The translations under genes and the position numbers were made by a program. Below, in pieces: positions 1-6,299 of a stretch of 14,507 nt of DNA. The notes below the pieces were generated by a model. The model did not search any database and was not told the origin of the DNA. It saw only the letters and a list, made by a program, of their open reading frames with translations. The DNA comes from an uncultured Lachnospiraceae bacterium. Lineage in GTDB: Bacteria; Bacillota; Clostridia; Lachnospirales; Lachnospiraceae. Position 1 is the stretch's first letter. Each line of letters starts with the position of its first letter. The stretch spans positions 1-14,507 of the forward strand of contig CAJTLD010000070.1 of NCBI GenBank assembly GCA_910577065.1, read 5' to 3'.

Positions 1-2
1 GT

Positions 3-929
3 GATTTGGATGGAATAGAAATCAAAGTTTTTAATTTTAGCTTGAACGCATCTGATTATATGGAACAATTAAACGACGCGTTGTTAAGAATCTGGGCAGA
101 AAGGCCTGAATTTGTTTTTGAAATTGGAGATGAAACCATATTGGCAGGGCTCTGTAGACCTTTTACGACAGTTGTTACAATGGGATGCACCAGGGATGTG
201 CCTGTTACAAATGCTCCGATTATTGCTGTGCCGTCTGCCCTGTCAGATGATGAACAAAAGCACTGGAAATCAGTTCTGGAAGATTCGGTAAGAGTACTTG
301 AGGTGAGTCATAATATCCATGAGTTAGACAGGCAGGAACAAGAAGTTGTATATACAAAAGAAACATTTGGGATACCAGAGGAAGCATTTGTAATCGTAGT
401 TGCCGGGAACAGGTTGGATGTTGAAATTAAGGAAGATTTTCTCTTAATATTATACCGGCTTCTGGAATTGGATAAGCATTTTGTTATTGCTGTAATTGGT
501 GAATGTAAAAAGTTTCAATCAAAAGTTGCAAGCGCTGTTAGCGCTGACAGAATTTATTTTTTGGGCGCGCAGGTTTACTTTAAGGAGACGATTGCGATAG
601 GCGATGTGTTTTTAAATCCTCCGCGCCAGGGAGGGGGCAGCGGAGGTTTATTTGCAGTTATGGAAGGGGTGCCGGTTATTACATTGGATGATTGCGATGT
701 GGCTGCAAATGTTGGAGAGGAGTTTGTGTGCGCCAGTATAGAAGACATGCCGTCGTTGGTTTATAAATATTTTACAGATCAACATTTTATGCAGCAGCAA
801 AGAGAATATTGTAAAAGGCAGGCTGAAAGAAGAACGGGTGTAAATGGCGAAAAGAATTTTTGGAAGTTAAGGGAAGCCGTAAGAGAGTATGCCGTGAGAT
901 GGGAGGAAGATAAGATTGATACCTTTTAA
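3..929 (+). CDS. Glycosyltransferase-like protein, 5'-truncated by window edge
   Basis: The frame is open to the left edge (codon GAT at 3-5), so the true start lies outside; the TTG at 6 has no visible ribosome binding site. The visible 307 residues look like the second half of a GT-B-fold enzyme. A Rossmann-like segment (VVAGNRLD, then a VIAVIGE strand) is followed by DRIYFLGAQ and by a donor-binding-type stretch NPPRQGGGSGGLFAVMEGVP, where the Glu before GVPV matches the Glu of GT4-type EX7E motifs. This suggests a cytoplasmic glycosyltransferase using a nucleotide sugar to extend a surface glycan. No transmembrane segment is visible. It overlaps the next gene by 14 bases, consistent with one operon. 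Acceptor and donor cannot be told from sequence. Family-level call is moderately sure; the CAZy family is not assigned. Confidence 0.7.
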   Translation, partial: DLDGIEIKVFNFSLNASDYMEQLNDALLRIWAERPEFVFEIGDETILAGLCRPFTTVVTMGCTRDVPVTNAPIIAVPSALSDDEQKHWKSVLEDSVRVLEVSHNIHELDRQEQEVVYTKETFGIPEEAFVIVVAGNRLDVEIKEDFLLILYRLLELDKHFVIAVIGECKKFQSKVASAVSADRIYFLGAQVYFKETIAIGDVFLNPPRQGGGSGGLFAVMEGVPVITLDDCDVAANVGEEFVCASIEDMPSLVYKYFTDQHFMQQQREYCKRQAERRTGVNGEKNFWKLREAVREYAVRWEEDKIDTF

Positions 930-2043
930 CAAGGCAATTTGTTTGCCCAAAGCGTTAGAATATGTAACGAAGTCCCTAAAAAGCAGTAAAATTGCAGGAG
1001 ATGGGAAATATACCCGCCTCTGCACGGAATGGATGGAGCAGAGGTTCGACGTAAGGAAGGTATTACTGACAACATCTTGTACTGCAGCTTTGGAAATGAG
1101 CGCAATTCTTCTGGACATTCAGCCAGGAGATGAAGTGATTATGCCATCTTATACTTTTGTAACGACAGCAAATGCATTTGTATTAAGAGGGGCAAAGGCC
1201 ATTTTTGCCGATATTCGGCCGGATACAATGAACTTGGATGAAAATAAACTGGAATCGGCTATCACAGAGAAAACAAAAGCGATTGTAGTCGTCCATTATG
1301 CAGGCGTATCCTGCGAGATGGAAAAAATTATGGAAGTAGCAAAAAAATACGATATTCCTGTTGTGGAAGATGCTGCCCAGGCAGTAATGTCAACCTATAA
1401 AAACAAAGCGTGCGGAACAATAGGAACATTTGGGTGTTATAGCTTTCACGAAACTAAGAATTACACAATGGGCGAAGGCGGGGCTCTGTTAATTAATGAT
1501 GAAAGGTATATTGAACGAGCTGAAATTTTAAGGGAAAAGGGAACAAACAGAGCGCGTTTTTTTCGGGGAATGGTAGATAAATACAGCTGGGTTGATATTG
1601 GATCATCTTATCTTCCGAGTGAAATTAATGCTGCGGTACTTTATGCGCAATTAGAAGTTGCAGATGAGATTAACGAAAATAGATTTGAGACATGGAACGC
1701 ATATTACAATGGCTTGAAAAATCAGCCTGTGGAACTGCCGTATATTCCGCCGGAGTGCGTACATAATTCCCATATGTTTTATGTTAAGGTTCAGAATTTG
1801 AAACAGAGGCAAAGTATAATCAAATATTTAAGAGAACGGGGAGTAGGCGCAGTTTTTCACTATGTTCCTCTTCACTCTTCGCCAGGAGGAGAGATATATG
1901 GAGAATTTTGCGGTGAAGACCGTTATACGACAAAAGAAAGTAATCGTTTACTGAGGCTGCCAATGTGGTATGGTATCTCTTTGGATGAAAGAAAGAAAAT
2001 AATCGGGACACTTATAGACGCAGTAGCGAGATGTGAAAATTAA
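916..2043 (+). CDS. wecE: dTDP-4-amino-4,6-dideoxygalactose transaminase (WecE/RffA-like)
   Basis: PLP-dependent DegT/DnrJ/EryC1/StrS aminotransferase of 375 residues, the usual length. It resembles E. coli WecE along its length: N-terminal MIPFN, then TTSCTAALEM at about 52-61, IQPGDEVIMPSYTF at 68-81, VEDAAQAVMSTYK at 150-162 (Asp152 for the PLP pyridine nitrogen) and SFHETKNYT at 176-184, with Lys181 as the Schiff-base lysine. The C-terminal GEDRYTTKES is also WecE-like. The family converts dTDP-4-keto-6-deoxy-D-glucose and glutamate to dTDP-Fuc4N in the cytoplasm. The start is TTG at 916, fixed by GGGAGGA at 901-907 with 8-base spacing and by agreement with the WecE N terminus. The start overlaps the previous gene by 14 bases. 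The dTDP-glucose synthesis genes (rmlA, rmlB) are not here. WecE identity is strong; the exact C4 stereochemistry of the product is inferred by homology. Confidence 0.93.
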   Translation: MIPFNKAICLPKALEYVTKSLKSSKIAGDGKYTRLCTEWMEQRFDVRKVLLTTSCTAALEMSAILLDIQPGDEVIMPSYTFVTTANAFVLRGAKAIFADIRPDTMNLDENKLESAITEKTKAIVVVHYAGVSCEMEKIMEVAKKYDIPVVEDAAQAVMSTYKNKACGTIGTFGCYSFHETKNYTMGEGGALLINDERYIERAEILREKGTNRARFFRGMVDKYSWVDIGSSYLPSEINAAVLYAQLEVADEINENRFETWNAYYNGLKNQPVELPYIPPECVHNSHMFYVKVQNLKQRQSIIKYLRERGVGAVFHYVPLHSSPGGEIYGEFCGEDRYTTKESNRLLRLPMWYGISLDERKKIIGTLIDAVARCEN

Positions 2044-2060
2044 AATAGTAGTATAATTAT

Positions 2061-2067
2061 GAAGGAG
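2061..2067 (+). promoter_or_regulatory. Ribosome binding site of radical SAM gene
   Basis: GAAGGAG lies 8 bases before the ATG at 2076 in the 32-base gap after the transaminase gene. A TATAAT string at 2052-2057 sits just before it, but I see no matching -35 box, so only the ribosome binding site is called. Confidence 0.75.
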
Positions 2068-2075
2068 TATTTACT

Positions 2076-3032
2076 ATGTATGAAGATGTCAGGGAAATAG
2101 AAAAGAAGCTTGAAATGAAGGATTTTCCATTAAATGTAATTGTAGAGCCAGGTAATTACTGTAATTTGAATTGTACCACATGCGCCAATAATAAATTGAC
2201 AAGGCCAAAGGGAACAATGAGCATTCTGTTGTATAAAAAGATTATAGATGAGATTGCACAGGAGAATCCTTATACAAGATTATGGCTGGATTTTTATGGA
2301 GAACCTTTATTGCAGAAATATAAGATATATTATATGGTGGATTATGCCAGAAAGAAAGGTTTAGTTAATATTAATATCAATACAAACGGAACGCTGCTGG
2401 ACGCTGAAATGGCGGAGATGTTATTAGATTCTCAAATAAGCTTTATCAGTATAGATTGCGATGGTTTTTCAAAAGAAGTTTATGAGAAAATCAGAGTAGG
2501 TGCAGACCGGGATGTTACGTATCGAAATATTGAATATTTATTGAAACGAAGGGCAGAATTGGGCTTAAAAGAACCTATCATTGAAGTGAAGGTAATGGAA
2601 ATGGATGAAAACCGGCATGAAGTAGATAAAATTATTCAGTACTGGAGAGGGCGTGGGGCGTGGACAACAACTCGGAGGTTAATCTCCTGGGCGGGCATGT
2701 GTGAAGATATTAAACCGGAAATTCAGTCGGAACGCGTTGCTTGTGGAAATGCAGTGGGGATATTGCCGATTACCTGGGACGGAAAAGCGGTAAATTGCGT
2801 TATGGATGTAGATGCACAGTTTGTGTGCGGCGATGTGGCAGTAGAATCCATAAAAGATATTTGGGTGAAACGCAACAAAAATATGGTGTGCAAACATATA
2901 GAGCATAAATTTTCGGAATTGCCGGAAATTTGCCATTCCTGTATGGACTGGGCTATTATTGGAGAAGAACGTTTTGATGCAGATGGCAATCCAATCCAGA
3001 AGAATTATGATCATGGAAACAAGATGTTATGA
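2076..3032 (+). CDS. Radical SAM protein with SPASM-like C-terminal Cys cluster
   Basis: 318 residues. The radical SAM cluster motif is CNLNCTTC (Cys29, Cys33, Cys36), which binds the [4Fe-4S] cluster that cleaves S-adenosylmethionine. DFYGEPLL at about 72-79 matches the GGEP-type SAM-binding segment of the family, followed by a TNGTLLD strand typical of SPASM proteins. The C-terminal part has Cys209, Cys223, Cys241, Cys251, Cys272 and a CHSC pair (Cys286, Cys289), consistent with one or two auxiliary clusters of SPASM or Twitch type. A conserved ITWDGKAVNC stretch marks the SPASM start. No peptide precursor gene is nearby, so a RiPP role is unlikely. Its place between a 4-aminosugar transaminase and a NeuD-type acyltransferase (ATGA overlap, 3029-3032) suggests sugar or glycan-precursor tailoring, possibly deamination, dehydrogenation or epimerisation. 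Family certain; reaction unknown. Confidence 0.9.
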   Translation: MYEDVREIEKKLEMKDFPLNVIVEPGNYCNLNCTTCANNKLTRPKGTMSILLYKKIIDEIAQENPYTRLWLDFYGEPLLQKYKIYYMVDYARKKGLVNININTNGTLLDAEMAEMLLDSQISFISIDCDGFSKEVYEKIRVGADRDVTYRNIEYLLKRRAELGLKEPIIEVKVMEMDENRHEVDKIIQYWRGRGAWTTTRRLISWAGMCEDIKPEIQSERVACGNAVGILPITWDGKAVNCVMDVDAQFVCGDVAVESIKDIWVKRNKNMVCKHIEHKFSELPEICHSCMDWAIIGEERFDADGNPIQKNYDHGNKML

Positions 3033-3688
3033 GAGAACTGGTTATTATAGGTAACGGTTCTTACGCTCAAATGATGAGACGGTATATTCAGTTGACAGAT
3101 TTTGGCGTAACGGTAGCGTATGCAGTGGATGAGGAACATAGAACGAAACGTGAATTGGACAACCTGCCTGTTATTACTTTAAAAGAATTAACTGAAAAGT
3201 TTCCATTGGAAGAGATATCTTTGATTATGGGAATTGGGTATACGCAGATGGGGAATGTGCGGAAGCGTTTATTTGAAGAGTGTAAACGGCTTGGGTATTG
3301 TTTTTCAAACTATGTTCATCCAACGGCAATTGTGCAAAAAAATGTTACTTTAGGTGAGGGTAACAACGTCTTAGAAGGCGTTATTTTAGAAGAAAGCGTA
3401 ATTGTCGGAAATGCAAATTTGTTTTTTGGGGGAAGTCTAGTTGCACATGAATCAACGATTGGCGATTATAATACGCTTTCGGTGAAAGCAGTTGTGGCCG
3501 GCTGTACGCTGATAGGACGCAATTGTTTTATTGGAGCGGCAGCAACAGTAAGGGATCATGTGAGAATAAATAACTACGCGCTGATTGGAGCGGCTGCATA
3601 TGCAGATGAGGATATGGAACCATATTCTGTGATGGTTCCTGCTAAAGGCGTTGTTTTAGAAGGGCGCAAAAGCACAGAGTTCTTATAA
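3029..3688 (+). CDS. NeuD/PglD-family sugar acyltransferase (left-handed beta helix)
   Basis: 219 residues, typical of the NeuD/PglD/VioB/PerB family. An N-terminal nucleotide-sugar-binding domain begins VIIGNGSYAQ (residues 5-14). A hexapeptide-repeat left-handed beta helix starts near residue 97 (HPTAIVQKNVTLGEGN) and runs to about 205 (YSVMVPAKGV). His140 in VAHESTIGDYN aligns by eye with the catalytic His of PglD (VEHDCVIGDY-type motif). The family transfers acetyl or another acyl group from CoA to the amine of a UDP- or dTDP-4-amino-6-deoxy sugar, or O-acetylates sialic acid. With a WecE-like transaminase upstream, N-acylation of dTDP-Fuc4N or a derivative is the natural inference. The ATG is in the ATGA overlap with the radical SAM gene, so translation is probably coupled. 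Confidence 0.88.
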   Translation: MRELVIIGNGSYAQMMRRYIQLTDFGVTVAYAVDEEHRTKRELDNLPVITLKELTEKFPLEEISLIMGIGYTQMGNVRKRLFEECKRLGYCFSNYVHPTAIVQKNVTLGEGNNVLEGVILEESVIVGNANLFFGGSLVAHESTIGDYNTLSVKAVVAGCTLIGRNCFIGAAATVRDHVRINNYALIGAAAYADEDMEPYSVMVPAKGVVLEGRKSTEFL

Positions 3689-3708
3689 AAAGGCAGGGAA
3701 TATTTATT

Positions 3709-4611
3709 TTGAAGGAAAAGGTTTTGGTTACAGGGGCATCGGGCTTTATTGGAAGATATGTTGTGGATGCATTGTTAAAAAAAGAGTATGAAGTGATTGC
3801 CCTGGTTCATAAAAATCAGATGCAGGAATCCAGGCATATACAGACGCTGACAGGAGATATCTGTGAAGAGAGTTTTATCCGGCAAGTGGCGGAATTAATG
3901 AAACGGTGCGATATTCTTATCCATCTTGCGGCAGATATAGATATGTGCGGTAGCGATAGGACCATTTTAGTTAATTGTCTGGGAACATACCATATGATAA
4001 ATCTTGCAAAAGATTTGGCGGTAAAGAGTTTTGTATATATGTCCAGCGTACCGGTGATTGGAAAGCCCAGGATTTTGCCTATAACGGAAAACCATCCGGC
4101 AGATCCAAAGACTTTATATCACATTACAAAAGATGCAGGAGAAAAGATGGTTACACAGCTGTCATCTGAGGAAATGAGGGTAGTTATCCTTCGGATTGCG
4201 TCTCCTGTTGGAATTGGGATGAATAGCAGGAATTATCTGTCCTATTTATTGGAGAAATGTGAAAAAAATGAACAAGTAGAATTGTATGGTACCGGGAAGA
4301 GAAGCCAGAATTATATTGACGTACGGGATATTGCAGAAGCGGTTTTGTGCAGCTTGTCTGCCGCTGCCAGCGGAATTTTTTTGATAGCGGGAAAAGATAC
4401 TGTTACAAACCGTAAACTGGCTTTTTTGTGCAGGAAAATTATGGGTTCCTCTTCTGAGATTATCTGGGGCAAAAGAGAGGATTTGGAAGAAGAGGATCAA
4501 TGGCGCCTTTCATCAGAAAAGGCGCGGCGATTGTTGGGGTATATGCCTGCATATGCGTTGGAGGATACCATACGGTGGATTACGGGCAGTATGGGAGCGC
4601 ACGGCGTATGA
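3709..4611 (+). CDS. Extended SDR: NAD-dependent epimerase/dehydratase-like protein
   Basis: 300 residues. The N-terminal Rossmann motif is GASGFIG (residues 9-15); the active-site dyad is Tyr137 and Lys141 in YHITK, with SS at 112-113 as the usual Ser/Thr position. The C-terminal half has NYIDVRDIAEAV, typical of nucleotide-sugar epimerases, 4,6-dehydratases and 4-ketoreductases. The start is TTG at 3709, after a weak AGGCAGGG at 3691-3698; no better in-frame start with the motif intact is visible. The likely role is epimerisation or 4-keto reduction of a nucleotide sugar. It is not PseB: that protein belongs to another SDR branch with a TDKA-type motif not seen here. It ends in the ATGA overlap with the phosphoesterase gene. 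Substrate unknown. Confidence 0.85.
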   Translation: MKEKVLVTGASGFIGRYVVDALLKKEYEVIALVHKNQMQESRHIQTLTGDICEESFIRQVAELMKRCDILIHLAADIDMCGSDRTILVNCLGTYHMINLAKDLAVKSFVYMSSVPVIGKPRILPITENHPADPKTLYHITKDAGEKMVTQLSSEEMRVVILRIASPVGIGMNSRNYLSYLLEKCEKNEQVELYGTGKRSQNYIDVRDIAEAVLCSLSAAASGIFLIAGKDTVTNRKLAFLCRKIMGSSSEIIWGKREDLEEEDQWRLSSEKARRLLGYMPAYALEDTIRWITGSMGAHGV

Positions 4612-5309
4612 AGCTTATTATTTTTTCAGACATTCATGGAAATTTTTTGGCTTTTCAGGCGTTTTTGGACAAAATAAAAAGTATTTCCTATGATTATCTG
4701 GTTTTTTGCGGAGATATTTTCGGATATTATTATGCCCAAAACGAAATTATCAGAGGCTTGGCCTGTATGGAGAAATTAATCTGGCTGAAGGGAAATCATG
4801 ATGACTATGCGTTAAATATCTATAGAGGAAAGGCCAGGGAGGATTATTTTATAGAACGCTATGGGCATTCATATGAAAATATCAAAGCACGGTTTCAAAA
4901 AGAAGAAATAAAGTTGCTGGCCAGCCATGATTCGAAATACGTTTTATATACAAAAGCATGTAAGATTGGGATGTTCCATGGGACGCCCGAAAATAGCCTG
5001 GAGGGCAGATTGTATCCTGATAAGCCTGTTTTGGGCATAGAAAACTACACTTGCTATGATTATGTGATATTAGGTCACACGCACTGCAGAATGGAGCGGT
5101 ATGTGGAAGATACTTTGGTCATTAATTCTGGTTCACTTGGGCAGCCCAGAGATGGCTGGGGATATGGTTTTGCTGTATTGGATACGGATTTAAAAAAGGT
5201 GGAATTTCAGACAGTCAAAATAGATCCGTCATTATTGTACCATCAGATTGATAAATACGATCCTGGTTTAAAAAAATTAAAAGAAGTATTGGAAAGAGTA
5301 CCAAAATGA
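4608..5309 (+). CDS. Metallophosphoesterase, YfcE/MJ0936-like
   Basis: 233 residues, starting at the ATG in the ATGA overlap with the SDR gene. A start at 4500 is in frame but would add 36 residues inside the SDR gene and disagree with the family N terminus. All five metal-binding blocks are present: SDIHGN (Asp8, His10), GDIFGY (Asp36), GNHDD (Asn63, His64), FHGTPEN (His124) and LGHTHC (His157, His159). NSGSLGQPRDG near 173-183 is the usual YfcE-like tail. The family hydrolyses phosphodiesters or phosphomonoesters with two metal ions, in the cytoplasm. In this operon it could trim a sugar phosphate or nucleotide-linked intermediate, or act as a housekeeping phosphatase. It overlaps the ATP-grasp gene by four bases, which argues for a linked role. 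Substrate unknown. Confidence 0.9.
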   Translation: MKLIIFSDIHGNFLAFQAFLDKIKSISYDYLVFCGDIFGYYYAQNEIIRGLACMEKLIWLKGNHDDYALNIYRGKAREDYFIERYGHSYENIKARFQKEEIKLLASHDSKYVLYTKACKIGMFHGTPENSLEGRLYPDKPVLGIENYTCYDYVILGHTHCRMERYVEDTLVINSGSLGQPRDGWGYGFAVLDTDLKKVEFQTVKIDPSLLYHQIDKYDPGLKKLKEVLERVPK

Positions 5310-6235
5310 GAAAAATTTTAGTAACGGCTATCAGTGGTAATATTGGGAATGGCATTTTGAAAATATTAAAGGCAGAAGAACAAATGCTATATGGGTGTGA
5401 TGTAAATCAAATTGCCGTAGGAATGGATTTGGTGGAAGAATTTTGGCAATGCAGATATGCGTTGGAAGAAGGATATTTAGATGAATTATTGGAGAAATGC
5501 ACCCAATTTGGAATTACGCATTTGATCCCGGTAAATGAGCGGGAAATAGAAGTGATTGGGAAGCAGAGGAAGCGGTTTGAAGATATTCATGTAAAGGTTG
5601 TTATCCAATCACAGCATATTCTGGATATTTGTTTAGATAAGTTAAAAACGGCAGAATTTCTTATGGAATGTGGTATAAAAACGCCGGCTACTTATCCGAA
5701 TATCGAATCCATTAACGATAAAAACGGGTTATATATCTGCAAACCCAGAAAATCAAATGGATCTAAAAATGTTTTTATTTTTCGGCCAAAAGATAAGATA
5801 GACGAAAGGATAGATGATACTTGTATCGTACAGGAATACATTGAAAGCGAAGAAGAGTATACAATTGGAGTATTCCGTCAAAAGGAAACGGTTAATGTGA
5901 TTGCTTTTTTAAGAAAATTGGAGCATGGATACAGCAGCCAGGTAGAACTAATTCATGATAATGAAATTGTTTTATTGGCAAAAAAAGTTGCGGGCTTGTT
6001 GCAAGCGGAAGGATATTTCAACATACAGCTTCGCAAAAAGGACGGATATTATTATATTTTTGAAATTAATCCCAGAATATCAGGTACCGTACGGTTCCGG
6101 CATATGCTGGGCTTTATGGATGTATTGTGGTGGCTGGATTTACTGGATGGCAAAATCATGGAACCTTTTTTTAACCGATATCATAAAGCGTTGGGAATAC
6201 GTGAACTAAATGAAAAGTTTTTGATTTTAAAGTAA
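5306..6235 (+). CDS. ATP-grasp protein, CarB-like
   Basis: 309 residues. A pre-ATP-grasp domain starts KILVTAISGNIGNGI (residues 3-17), followed by the ATP-grasp fold: DKLKTAEFL at 111-119, a nucleotide-lid lysine in ICKPRKSNGSKN (Lys146), VQEYIE (175-180) for adenine contact, and FEINPR (Glu253, Asn255) for Mg-ATP. Family members form an acyl-phosphate and join it to an amine or thiol. The protein resembles the short carbamoyl-phosphate-synthase-like ATP-grasp proteins found in polysaccharide loci, but lacks the length and duplicated halves of CarB itself. Given the aminosugar enzymes upstream, ligation of an amino acid or other carboxylate to a sugar amine is a reasonable inference, not shown. 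Coupled to the phosphoesterase gene through ATGA; GGAAAGAG at 5291-5298 may serve as its ribosome binding site. Confidence 0.85.
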   Translation: MRKILVTAISGNIGNGILKILKAEEQMLYGCDVNQIAVGMDLVEEFWQCRYALEEGYLDELLEKCTQFGITHLIPVNEREIEVIGKQRKRFEDIHVKVVIQSQHILDICLDKLKTAEFLMECGIKTPATYPNIESINDKNGLYICKPRKSNGSKNVFIFRPKDKIDERIDDTCIVQEYIESEEEYTIGVFRQKETVNVIAFLRKLEHGYSSQVELIHDNEIVLLAKKVAGLLQAEGYFNIQLRKKDGYYYIFEINPRISGTVRFRHMLGFMDVLWWLDLLDGKIMEPFFNRYHKALGIRELNEKFLILK

Positions 6236-6284
6236 AATAATTTATTAGAAAGTATATTTTATTTTTTGCAGGGTATGGGGGAAC

Positions 6285-6291
6285 AAGGAGG
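6285..6291 (+). promoter_or_regulatory. Ribosome binding site that decides the LicD start
   Basis: AAGGAGG is followed after 8 bases by ATG at 6300. The in-frame GTG at 6291 lies within this site and so cannot be its start. This moves the N terminus three residues downstream of the longest frame. Confidence 0.85.
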
Positions 6292-6299
6292 TGCCGTAT

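Noticed and set aside
4500..4607. 36 extra residues at the N terminus of the phosphoesterase from the ATG at 4500
   Set aside because: The region lies in the SDR gene, and the family begins at MKLIIFSDIHGN, which the ATG at 4608 supplies within an ATGA overlap.
3709..4611. The SDR as PseB, which would complete the pathway
   Set aside because: Its GASGFIG and YHITK layout and length fit extended epimerase-type SDRs, not PseB; it also lies far from the pse block.
6221..6248. Possible promoter TTGATT with TATTAG before the LicD gene
   Set aside because: Each box matches only 4 of 6 positions in an A/T-rich stretch where chance matches are common.
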